Shown here: positions 1 through 6,236 of the stretch, piece by piece | Layout of the letters: each line of letters opens with the position of its first letter | Numbering within the stretch: position 1 is the stretch's first letter | Source of the DNA: Atopostipes sp964624875 | Lineage (GTDB): Bacteria > Bacillota > Bacilli > Lactobacillales > Carnobacteriaceae_A | Direction: 5' to 3' | Assembly: GCA_964624875.1 (NCBI GenBank) | Contig: CAZUZA010000068.1 | Location: 1-6,291, forward strand | DNA: 6,291 nucleotides | Program-made: the position numbers and the translations under genes | Notes under the pieces: generated by a model | Told to the model about the DNA's origin: nothing | Database searches by the model: none | The model's input: the letters and a program-made list of their open reading frames with translations, nothing else

Positions 1-705
1 AATCCACTTATCTAAACGGTCTAAACTTGCTTGACTCATTTCAATATCTCCAACTAAAACTTCATCCACGAAGAAATTTTCCATTAAATCTAAGTATGCA
101 TAAACTGGATCTGCATAACGGTGTTCTTCTAATGTTGGAAGACCTGCATAAATTGGTCCACGTTTTTCTTCATCTCCAACAATAAATGCTTGAATTCTGA
201 AACCTTTTTTACTTAGATAAGCATTTCTTTCATATAAGAACTCACGGCCTAAACCTGTATTTTCTCTTGGATAAAAGTTGTGACACACTGTAATATCTGA
301 TAAATCAAAACCAACAGCTTCTAAGTCTTTACTTGTTTGATCATTAATTGTACTTGCATTTAAAACAACTTTAAAATCTTTTGAAAGTTCTTTCATCTCT
401 TCATACGTAAAACCATAGTCCATACGCAAGCTACTGACGCCTAAATCTTTAAAGAATTCTGTTGCATCTTCTTTCTTAACGTTATAAAGATCAAATGTTC
501 CAGATGAAACATCGGTCATTAATTCCATACCATACGCATTCATTTTTTTAGTAATTTGCTTTAATGATTCTAAAGTATCAGAAGAATCATCTTCTGGAAT
601 ATGCATTGAAGTAAAAATTGTTTGAACACCTGCTTCATGCATGCGGTCAATAAAAGCCAAGTTTTTCTCTGTTCCCTCAGCTAAATATAATGATGCACCT
701 AACAT
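1..705 (-). CDS. mupG: MupG-family (DUF871) 6-phospho-N-acetylmuramidase, C-terminus cut off by window edge
   Basis: I translated this by hand: the frame is open from an ATG at 705 to base 1, giving 235 residues of a family usually near 360. It begins MLGASLYLAEGTE and covers the N-terminal TIM-barrel domain; the C-terminal beta-barrel domain lies outside the window. Family motifs are intact: HNFYPRENTGL at about 142-152, QAFIVGDEEKRGP at about 172-184, GLPTLEEHR at 188-196 and VGD at 218-220. MupG (known from Staphylococcus aureus) hydrolyses MurNAc-6-phosphate-GlcNAc in the cytoplasm after PTS import. An AGGAG at 714-718 sits 8 bases before the ATG. The gene follows the EIIC at 788-2110 on the same strand, with a terminator-like hairpin between, so it is probably expressed by readthrough or antitermination from that promoter. 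Family assignment is strong; exact substrate is inferred. It is the more canonical of the two MupG-like genes here. Confidence 0.9.
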   Translation of the reverse strand, partial: MLGASLYLAEGTEKNLAFIDRMHEAGVQTIFTSMHIPEDDSSDTLESLKQITKKMNAYGMELMTDVSSGTFDLYNVKKEDATEFFKDLGVSSLRMDYGFTYEEMKELSKDFKVVLNASTINDQTSKDLEAVGFDLSDITVCHNFYPRENTGLGREFLYERNAYLSKKGFRIQAFIVGDEEKRGPIYAGLPTLEEHRYADPVYAYLDLMENFFVDEVLVGDIEMSQASLDRLDKWI

Positions 706-740
706 ATTATCATCTCCTAGTGTTTTTAAACTAAAAATAA

Positions 741-765
741 AAGAGGAGTGCTAATCACTCCTCTT
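741..765 (-). terminator. Terminator-like hairpin between EIIC and mupG
   Basis: On the minus strand AAGAGGAGTG, a 5-base loop and CACTCCTCTT form a perfect 10-bp stem, followed directly by TTATTTTTAG, a fair T-tract. It lies 23 bases after the EIIC stop at 788 and 36 bases before the mupG start at 705. It could end the EIIC transcript or act as a partial terminator that sets the ratio of permease to hydrolase. I see no convincing separate promoter for mupG between the hairpin and its SD. Confidence 0.75.
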
Positions 766-787
766 CAAAATTAGCATTCTATATTAA

Positions 788-2110
788 TTAATCTTCAGCG
801 ACTGACATATCGCGATCATGTAATGCTTCTGACTCTAAGTCTTGTTTCTCTAGAATCTTGATGAATGGGTAGAAAATTAATCCCATTACAACCCAACCGA
901 TTAATACGTAGATCATTGGCCAAATTTGACCGTTCGTTGCTAACAATGTCTTAATCGGTGCCGGCATGATCCATGGTACAGATAATACTGGAACGGGTAG
1001 TAAACCGAAGTTTACAAAGATTATTGTTAGAACCGTTAGAGCTACATAAACTAAGATAAATGGAATCATCATCACTGGGTTAAGCATAATTGGTAGACCA
1101 AAGATTAGTGGCTCTCCAATGTTGAATAGTGCTGCTGGAAGAGCTAGAGCTCCAAGTGATTTAATTCGTCTAGATTTAGATGTTAACATTACAGCTGCCA
1201 TCGGTGCTAGACCTGTCCAGATGTAGTTATCCATTAAAAGTGACGTCCAAGTATACGGTAAGTCTGAAGCTGCCATACTACCAATTTGTTGGTAAGTTTC
1301 TTGGTTCGCTGCAACCATTTGTGTCCAAAAAGTACCTGCTACTGAACTTACAATGTTTGAACCGTGAATACCAACTGACCATAGTAGACGGTTAATGACT
1401 ACTGTAATCAACATTGCACCCTCGGTGTCTCCAACTTGTACAAGTGGTTCGAAGATCTCTTGAATAATTTCTGGTAAGTTAATTCCTCCGACGTGTCCTA
1501 ATAACCACCAAAATACAATGACGACTGTACTTGGGATTAAAGCTACAAAAGCTTGAGATACGTTTTGTGGAACGTTTTCTGGTAATTTAATAACAATGTT
1601 TTTGCTTACGATGAAACGGTAAACTTCAACTGTTACAATACCAACAATAAGTGCCGTAAATACTCCTAGTGCTCCTAGGTATGTAGTTGGAACACCTGCA
1701 AATGCTACTGGATCTTCTACCCCTTCAACAATTGTTTGAACTGTTTGAGCTGGGTTTAATAGTAAGAATGATGCTAATGACAATACAACCGTCTGTAACG
1801 GGTCAATTGCAAACCCTCGGTTATTGTTGTACCACTCTGTTAATCCATAAGCTACTGTTACTGATGAATAGATACCTAAGAAAGCTGTACCTACACCTGA
1901 TGCTGCAGCGATCGTCCATCGGAAATCACCTAGCATTTCTAAATAAGGGTCATACGGGAATGATGCTGCAATTAGAAATAGTGATCCTATAATTAATAGA
2001 CTCATAATTCCTAATCCCATACGTTGCATTACTTGTACGTAACGCATTTGAGAAAATTTTAATAATGGCGGTGCGATTCTATTCTCAATAAAATCTGTAA
2101 ATTTATCCAC
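788..2110 (-). CDS. PTS sugar transporter subunit EIIC, Lac/Cel family, divergent
   Basis: This 440-residue polytopic membrane protein is the length expected for a cellobiose/lactose-family EIIC. Such proteins carry a sugar across the membrane and hand it to EIIB for phosphorylation. The conserved cytoplasmic motif is present (IKLPENVPQNVSQAF at about 174-188), as is the substrate-site histidine in GIHG (H249) and the glutamate loop EPLIFGLPIMLNP (E333 at 333-345). Two features depart from the norm. The usual N-E-P is G332-E-P, and the glycine-rich GGxG segment that normally follows the central loop is replaced by WTGLAPMAAV (298-307). About ten hydrophobic segments are visible, and the C-terminus is acidic. 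The start is GTG at 2110, preceded by GAGGAGGA (2117-2124) at good spacing. It has its own promoter and a cre-like site, and mupG follows it. No EIIA or EIIB is fused or adjacent. The sugar is not determinable from sequence; a MurNAc- or GlcNAc-containing disaccharide is inferred from context. Confidence 0.92.
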   Translation of the reverse strand: MDKFTDFIENRIAPPLLKFSQMRYVQVMQRMGLGIMSLLIIGSLFLIAASFPYDPYLEMLGDFRWTIAAASGVGTAFLGIYSSVTVAYGLTEWYNNNRGFAIDPLQTVVLSLASFLLLNPAQTVQTIVEGVEDPVAFAGVPTTYLGALGVFTALIVGIVTVEVYRFIVSKNIVIKLPENVPQNVSQAFVALIPSTVVIVFWWLLGHVGGINLPEIIQEIFEPLVQVGDTEGAMLITVVINRLLWSVGIHGSNIVSSVAGTFWTQMVAANQETYQQIGSMAASDLPYTWTSLLMDNYIWTGLAPMAAVMLTSKSRRIKSLGALALPAALFNIGEPLIFGLPIMLNPVMMIPFILVYVALTVLTIIFVNFGLLPVPVLSVPWIMPAPIKTLLATNGQIWPMIYVLIGWVVMGLIFYPFIKILEKQDLESEALHDRDMSVAED

Positions 2111-2153
2111 TGTTATTCCTCCTCGATTTTTTGTGTTTTATATTTACAAGTTC

Positions 2154-2182
2154 ATACTATCATAACGCTTTCATACATGCAA
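2154..2182 (-). promoter_or_regulatory. Candidate sigma-A promoter for the EIIC-mupG unit
   Basis: On the minus strand TTGCAT (2177-2182) lies 17 bases before TAGTAT (2154-2159). A TATGAT (2159-2164) just upstream is an alternative -10 with a shorter spacer. The match to consensus is moderate, but the position between the upstream terminator and the strong SD is right. The cre-like site overlaps the spacer and the -10. Confidence 0.5.
2158..2175 (-). promoter_or_regulatory. cre-like site (CcpA operator) over the EIIC promoter
   Basis: The minus-strand sequence TATGAAAGCGTTATGATA matches the catabolite-responsive element pattern WTGNNARCGNWWWCAWW except for one base (G where C is expected in the right half). 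It overlaps the candidate -10, a position where CcpA would repress. Carbon catabolite repression of a PTS sugar operon is expected, but binding is inferred. Confidence 0.6.
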
Positions 2183-2266
2183 CAATATTTTACTATCTTT
2201 TGTTAATTTTGAAATATAATTTTCTTTAGAGTCCTGATATGTTGATTTTAAGCTGTTTTAAGAATT

Positions 2267-2309
2267 AAAAAAGGCCCTACATGAAATCATATTCCATATA
2301 AGACCTTTT
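2267..2309 (-). terminator. Rho-independent terminator after the nagZ unit
   Basis: On the minus strand AAAAGGTCTTATATG pairs over 15 bp with CATGTAGGGCCTTTT across an 11-base loop and runs into TTTTTT. Several pairs are G-U wobbles in the minus-strand RNA and would be A-C mismatches in a plus-strand RNA, so the structure is directional. It begins 5 bases after the stop of the 73-residue gene and separates the nagZ unit from the second EIIC unit. Confidence 0.88.
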
Positions 2310-2314
2310 CTAAA

Positions 2315-2536
2315 TTAAATATACTCTTCTGTTTTTACCTTCACCATGATAACATCGCTAACTTTATTCTTGATAATTTGTTTCGCAACACCTACGGCAC
2401 TTTCTGGATCTTTTGCATCTGTTTCAAAATATAATTTGATGCCTTCTTTCTTTACAAAAGTGAACGACGGGTCTTCATTTAACTCGAGTTGTGTTTGAAT
2501 TTGTTTATGCATTAATGGACTATTTACAATAATCAT
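2315..2536 (-). CDS. Small protein of unknown function (73 aa), linked to nagZ
   Basis: I do not recognise this protein. It is a soluble 73-residue chain with no signal peptide or membrane segment. The pattern reads as short strand and helix (MIIVNSPLMHKQIQTQLEL), a charged turn, a strand (IKLYFETD at about 33-40), a helix (DPESAVGVAKQIIKNK at 43-58) and a last strand (DVIMVKVKTEEY), so a compact alpha/beta fold is likely. It contains no Cys. The start is well supported: TGGAGGA (about 2543-2549) precedes the ATG at ordinary spacing. It begins 18 bases after the nagZ stop and is followed at once by a terminator, so it is co-transcribed with nagZ. A role alongside NagZ or in amino-sugar use is inferred from position alone. 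The coding case rests on the SD, the operon position and normal protein-like composition. Confidence 0.8.
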   Translation of the reverse strand: MIIVNSPLMHKQIQTQLELNEDPSFTFVKKEGIKLYFETDAKDPESAVGVAKQIIKNKVSDVIMVKVKTEEYI

Positions 2537-2554
2537 TTTTATTCCTCCAATAGT

Positions 2555-3515
2555 TTAAATGGTTACAGGTGACACACCTGTTGGTTTAATTTCTCCAAGT
2601 AACGTTCGAACCGCTATATCAATGGGTGTTCTGCTCGGCTCATATGTATTGATCCAAAAGTTCGATTTATCCACAAACTTGCCAACATACGGGCTCTTCA
2701 TTGAAATAAGATCGACTGTCTTCTCTTTACTTAATTCTTTTACTAGTGAAATGATGTCGTCATCTTCTTTAACAACCATTGTGCCTAGTACAATTCGATC
2801 TGCTTTTTTACTCTTATCTATAATAATTTGCTTCTCTTCTTCAGTTAAAGAGTTGGTAACCATCNNNNNNNNNNNNNNNNNNNNNNNNNNNNNNNNNNNN
2901 NNNNNNNNNNNNNNNNNNNNNNNNNNNNNNNNNNNNNNNNNNNNNNNNNNNNNNNNNNNNNNNNTGCGAGTCGGTGTTTGTATCCCCATGGCCCGGGAAG
3001 TGTTTCAGGGCTGTGGCTACTTTTGAATCTTGAAGTCCTTTCATCATTTGGATCCCAAATTCACTGACCATCTCTGGTGTTTCACCAAATGAGCGTACAC
3101 TAATCACTGGATTCTCAGGATTGTTGTTTACATCCAAAACAGGTGCGTAGTTCCAGTTCAATCCTAGACTCAGTAAGTCATCTCCTGTTGCTTTACCAAC
3201 TTCATACGCATACTTCGAATCTTCTGTAGCAGAGAGCGCCATTGCTCCTGGGTATTCACCCGCTCCTTCGCCAAGGCGTTTAACTGTTCCATTCTCTTCA
3301 TCAATTGCGATAAGTAATGGATGTTCATAGCCTGCTGCTCTTGCCTCTTTTTGTAGAGATGTCGTTAGCTCCAACACTTCTTTAGGCGTTCCAATGTTAT
3401 AAGCAAATAAAATCACTCCACCAATCTGATAATCATGAATCATTTTTTTCAACTCTGGAGTAATTTCTCTTCCAGGAAAACCTACAACAAATAATTGTCC
3501 TATTTTCGTTTTCAT
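2555..3515 (-). CDS. nagZ: Beta-N-acetylhexosaminidase NagZ (glycoside hydrolase family 3), interrupted by an assembly gap
   Basis: NagZ removes non-reducing GlcNAc from muropeptide or disaccharide substrates. Visible residues 1-183 form most of the N-terminal TIM barrel: IDEENGTVKRL at 71-81 (a variant of D-x-E-G-G-x-V), APVLDVNNNPENPV at 124-137, RSFGE at 141-145 and KHFPGHGDT at 171-179, then T-D-S. The last two bases before the gap are CA, consistent with the catalytic His of the D-x-H dyad known from Bacillus subtilis NagZ. After the gap 102 residues of the C-terminal GH3 domain remain (VDLISMKSPYVGKF; FWINTYEPSRTPID; ending GVSPVTI). The nucleophile Asp and the domain linker are missing. 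No signal peptide, so cytoplasmic. The ATG at 3515 has AAAGGAGGT (about 3519-3527) upstream. The two halves are in different frames across the 100 N, which fits a gap of arbitrary length, not a true frameshift. It is first in a two-gene unit with the 73-residue gene. Confidence 0.9.
2865..2964. other. Assembly gap of exactly 100 N inside nagZ
   Basis: One hundred consecutive N is a common scaffolding placeholder for unknown length. The flanks encode the N- and C-terminal parts of one GH3 protein in the right order and orientation, so the join is biologically sensible. About 285 residues are visible of a family usually near 550, so the real missing stretch is probably several hundred bases longer than shown (estimate from family length). 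Confidence 0.97.
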
Positions 3516-3530
3516 AATACCTCCTTTAAA

Positions 3531-3562
3531 ATAATTGCATATATTATCCTAGGTGCAATTAT
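3531..3562. promoter_or_regulatory. Inverted repeat in the nagZ leader, possible operator
   Basis: On the plus strand ATAATTGCA (3531-3539) and TGCAATTAT (3554-3562) are perfect 9-bp inverted arms 14 bases apart. The repeat ends a few bases upstream of the nagZ SD. There is no T-tract, so it is not a terminator. A dimeric repressor site or a leader hairpin are the likely readings. It does not resemble the palindrome upstream of the first MupG-like gene. Confidence 0.4.
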
Positions 3563-3610
3563 ATTTCGTATTTATTATATACAAAACAGAAATAATATTC
3601 CATTATAAAT
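3563..3610 (-). promoter_or_regulatory. AT-rich region likely holding the nagZ promoter
   Basis: Minus-strand TATAAT boxes occur in GTATATAATAAAT and in GAAATATAATTGC. A TTGTAT lies 15 bases before the second. No pair has an ideal -35 with 17-bp spacing, so the exact promoter is uncertain. A promoter is needed here because a strong terminator lies just upstream. Confidence 0.35.
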
Positions 3611-3680
3611 TGGATAAAATGAAAGAATAAATTTTAAATGGCTAAATTGATTCGCCACCTATAGTTTCTCCTATAAAAAG

Positions 3681-3714
3681 AAAAAAAGTAGGACAATGAA
3701 GTCCTACCCCTTTT
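3681..3714 (-). terminator. Rho-independent terminator after the first MupG/EIIC unit
   Basis: On the minus strand GTAGGAC, a 6-base loop (TTCATT) and GTCCTAC form a perfect 7-bp stem (3688-3707), followed by seven T. The upstream AAAAGGG can extend the stem by pairing with the T-tract. It lies about 30 bases after the EIIC stop, so this unit ends here and nagZ is transcribed separately. Confidence 0.9.
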
Positions 3715-3740
3715 GGTCAGTTTAAAGTTGAAATTATATA

Positions 3741-5051
3741 CTATTCAGCATGCGGTGCTTGATTATCTAATTCTTCTTGTGCCGCCACTCGATCCGCTTC
3801 TTCTCTCGCTAAGTTATCCTTATCCACACTACGTACGAATGGATAGTAAATCGCGATACTCATAACAAGTGTAACAGCTTGTAAGAGTGCTCCACTGATG
3901 GCTCCACCCGTAGCAAGATAACCCGCTATGATGGCCGGCATCGTCCATGGAACAACGATTCCCACAGGTGCTGCAACAATTCCTAGTGACATTGCAAAGT
4001 ATGAAACGACTGCAATAGCCATTGGTGCAAGAATAAATGGTACTAATAATTTAAAGTTTAATACAATTGGCAAACCAAAAATTAGTGGTTCGTTAATATT
4101 GAATATTCCAGATGGTAAAACAAGTCGACCTAATGTTTTAGACTGCTCACTCTTCGTAAAGAAAAACAATACAATTGCTAAACCTAAAGTCGATCCTCCT
4201 CCACCCATCCAAACGAAGATATTCATAAATTCATTTGTAATGATGTTTGGCATAAGCGCTTCGCCTGCTTCGAAAGCTAGACGGTTTTGGTCAGAGTTCG
4301 CTAACCATACTGGTTGCATGATTGGACCAATGATGTTGTTTCCGTGAATCCCCAAAAACCAGAAGAATGAATTCAGGAAAATCATTAATAATGATCCCCA
4401 TAACGATGAACCTACTGCGTTAAATGGACGTCCGATTGTTTGAGTGATTAATACGTGAATGTTTCCATCCGCTACACCTGTAATGTCCATAATCGCGTAA
4501 ACTAAACCAGCTAATACAATAACTAAAAATCCTGGAATAAGAGCTGAAAATGATCTCGATACCGCTGGTGGAACACCTTCTGGCATCTTAATCGTCCAAT
4601 TTCTATCAACCGCAAAGCTGAAAATTTCAGCCGTTAATAAACCAACAACAATAGCAATAAATAATCCCGCACTACCAACGTACGTATAGTTAATACCCGT
4701 ACCAATATCTGGCAGTGAAATATTTGGTGTTAAAATTACAAATGCAGATAATGCAATCGCTCCTGCAGAAATACCGTCTTTCCCATAATGTCTTGTCAAA
4801 CTATTCGCGATACCAAATACCGCAATTAATCCCATCAAACCAAATGAACCGTTGGTAATCTTACTAAAATAAGGAGCAATTCCAGCATCGCTAATCCATT
4901 CCATATAAGCGTCTGAAGGTAAATTACCTAAAATAAGGAACAATGAACCGATAATGATTAAGGGCATCCCTAAAACAATACCATTACGTAGAGCAATTAA
5001 GTGACGTTGATTTCCAAGCCGACCTGCATACTCTTCCACTTTTTGTAACAT
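3741..5051 (-). CDS. PTS sugar transporter subunit EIIC, Lac/Cel family
   Basis: This 436-residue integral membrane protein has normal family length and carries all the usual Lac/Cel EIIC signatures: IKMPEGVPPAVSRSF at about 154-168, substrate-site His in GIHGNN (H236), a glycine-rich WMGGGGSTLGLAI at about 281-293, and FNINEPLIFGLPIVLN with E321 at 317-332. In this family the His and Glu line the sugar site. About ten hydrophobic segments are seen, and the C-terminal tail is charged (KDNLAREEADRVAAQEEL). The ATG at 5051 is preceded by GAGGAGG (5060-5066). It begins 51 bases after the MupG-like stop with no hairpin between, so the two are co-transcribed, and it is followed by a strong terminator. 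No EIIA or EIIB is present, so partner subunits must be encoded elsewhere. The sugar is unknown; pairing with a 6-phospho-glycosidase-like enzyme suggests a disaccharide imported as its 6-phosphate. Confidence 0.94.
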   Translation of the reverse strand: MLQKVEEYAGRLGNQRHLIALRNGIVLGMPLIIIGSLFLILGNLPSDAYMEWISDAGIAPYFSKITNGSFGLMGLIAVFGIANSLTRHYGKDGISAGAIALSAFVILTPNISLPDIGTGINYTYVGSAGLFIAIVVGLLTAEIFSFAVDRNWTIKMPEGVPPAVSRSFSALIPGFLVIVLAGLVYAIMDITGVADGNIHVLITQTIGRPFNAVGSSLWGSLLMIFLNSFFWFLGIHGNNIIGPIMQPVWLANSDQNRLAFEAGEALMPNIITNEFMNIFVWMGGGGSTLGLAIVLFFFTKSEQSKTLGRLVLPSGIFNINEPLIFGLPIVLNFKLLVPFILAPMAIAVVSYFAMSLGIVAAPVGIVVPWTMPAIIAGYLATGGAISGALLQAVTLVMSIAIYYPFVRSVDKDNLAREEADRVAAQEELDNQAPHAE

Positions 5052-5102
5052 GTTGTTTTCCTCCTCAAAACCTTTTGTACCTCAACATTCAACAATTCAG
5101 AC

Positions 5103-6191
5103 CTAAGCCTCAACAAATCTAAATGTAGACCACGGCTCTAAGTCATTGATGAACTGAACCGAACCGTTTGCCAAATGACCGACAACGTTACGCTCCCCTT
5201 CATCTTCGATCTCTTTCAAGATCACTTGCGTTTCTCCTTTGTACTGACCAAAAGTGTTGTTACCAAGTACTACAGCTCCCTTATCTAGTGGACCAGTTGT
5301 GTGAACAGGGAAATCTTCACTACGGTATTTTACTCGCGTTTGCGTTGAACGAAGTAAATATTCCGAACGGTCTCCACGGTAAGAATGTAACTCTTCGAGA
5401 ATGATTTTTTTCTCTAATTCTGTAATCGTGTCTGCTAATTTAACTGGGATTAGCGGATGTGGACTGAAGAACGCCTCTGCTGCTTTTCTTAATTCCTCTT
5501 CTGATGCATAGGCATTTCCAATAATTAAATCATCGATTGTACCAAGCATTTTGTAATGCGTAACTTGCATATCTAACGGTAAGAAACGGTGGTCTTCTAA
5601 TGAACAAAGTCCCGTTTGTACTGGCCATGGGCCCATTTCTCCAACTTGTGATGTGATAAAAGCGGATGTATTTAAATTGTATGCATTAAATTGTGCCGTT
5701 GTTTTATCAAAATGTTCACGTGAAAGTCCCGCATACTTCATTGGATAGAAGTTATGTGATGCGATTAAGTTCTCACGTAGTGGCTGGTAGCTCATGACAT
5801 TATCAATGTATTTTGTACCACTACTCATATTCACTTCAATCACTAAACCATGTTCATTTTTCGTCATTAAGGCTTCTTCTGCACCACTAAAACCTAAGTC
5901 TAGACGGATAGAGTGTGCACCCATATCTGAGAAGAATTTAAGGTCATCATAGCTAACGCCTAATTGATCAAATAAACGCGGAGCGATATCAAGTGTGGTT
6001 TCAAGACCTAATTCATTTCCATACTCAATGATGTCTTTGTATTTATTGAGGACTTCATCGCGATCGCCTTCAATTTCAAGTAAACTCGTAAATACGCGTT
6101 TAAAGCCTAATTCACTAACTAATTTTAAATATTCTTTATCCTCATCAATATTTGATTTAGATGGATAAATGGATACACCTAATTTTTTCAA
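5103..6191 (-). CDS. MupG-family (DUF871) 6-phospho-glycosidase-like protein, divergent paralogue
   Basis: This is a full-length MupG/DUF871 protein of 362 residues from a TTG start, or 365 from GTG at 6200. An N-terminal TIM barrel (to about residue 240) is followed by a C-terminal beta-rich domain (about 250-360). Visible motifs, numbered from the GTG, are KKLGVSIYPSKS at 5-16, RVFTSL at 35-40, SIRLDLGFSG at 97-106, HNFYPMKYAGL at 149-159, GPWPVQTGLCSLEDHR at 190-205 and IIGNAYAS at 226-233. The family hydrolyses MurNAc-6P-GlcNAc, but here the usual R-x-x-T-G-L after HNFYP is M-K-Y-A-G-L, G-L-P-T is G-L-C-S, and G-D is G-N, so the substrate may differ. I prefer TTG at 6191 because AAAAGGTGA lies 5 bases before it, whereas the GTG lacks a spaced SD and overlaps that motif; the homologous N-terminus also begins at KKLG. 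It heads the unit with the EIIC downstream, under a cre-like site and palindrome. Confidence 0.88.
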   Translation of the reverse strand: MKKLGVSIYPSKSNIDEDKEYLKLVSELGFKRVFTSLLEIEGDRDEVLNKYKDIIEYGNELGLETTLDIAPRLFDQLGVSYDDLKFFSDMGAHSIRLDLGFSGAEEALMTKNEHGLVIEVNMSSGTKYIDNVMSYQPLRENLIASHNFYPMKYAGLSREHFDKTTAQFNAYNLNTSAFITSQVGEMGPWPVQTGLCSLEDHRFLPLDMQVTHYKMLGTIDDLIIGNAYASEEELRKAAEAFFSPHPLIPVKLADTITELEKKIILEELHSYRGDRSEYLLRSTQTRVKYRSEDFPVHTTGPLDKGAVVLGNNTFGQYKGETQVILKEIEDEGERNVVGHLANGSVQFINDLEPWSTFRFVEA

Positions 6192-6195
6192 AAGA

Positions 6196-6204
6196 TTCAC
6201 CTTT
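6196..6204 (-). promoter_or_regulatory. Shine-Dalgarno that decides the MupG-like start
   Basis: The minus-strand AAAAGGTGA ends 4 bases before TTG at 6191-6189. It includes the GTG that would be the longer start, so both cannot be used efficiently; the spacing favours TTG. Confidence 0.6.
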
Positions 6205-6236
6205 TCTATTTAATAATACTTCTTTATCATTATAAA

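Noticed and set aside
741..765. A BglG/LicT-type RAT antiterminator element before mupG
   Set aside because: The sequence next to the hairpin does not resemble the RAT consensus as I know it, and no BglG-type regulator is encoded here.
1180..1992. Plus-strand open frames of 71 and 101 codons
   Set aside because: They are antisense to the second EIIC, Leu-rich shadows of a membrane protein, with no SD or family resemblance.
2555..2989. An open frame starting inside or beyond the N run and ending at the nagZ stop
   Set aside because: Its start depends on undefined bases and on a frame read through 100 placeholder N; it is the C-terminal part of nagZ, not a separate gene.
2841..2989. A true frameshift or pseudogenised nagZ
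   Set aside because: The frame change coincides exactly with the placeholder gap, whose length is arbitrary; both flanks are intact coding sequence.
2559..3026. Plus-strand open frame across the gap
   Set aside because: It is antisense to nagZ, exists only because N codons cannot be stops, and lacks an SD.
3928..4347. Plus-strand open frame of 139 codons
   Set aside because: Antisense shadow of the first EIIC with no SD; the minus-strand protein has all family motifs.
5168..5404. Plus-strand open frame of 78 codons
   Set aside because: Antisense shadow of the MupG-like gene with no supporting signals.
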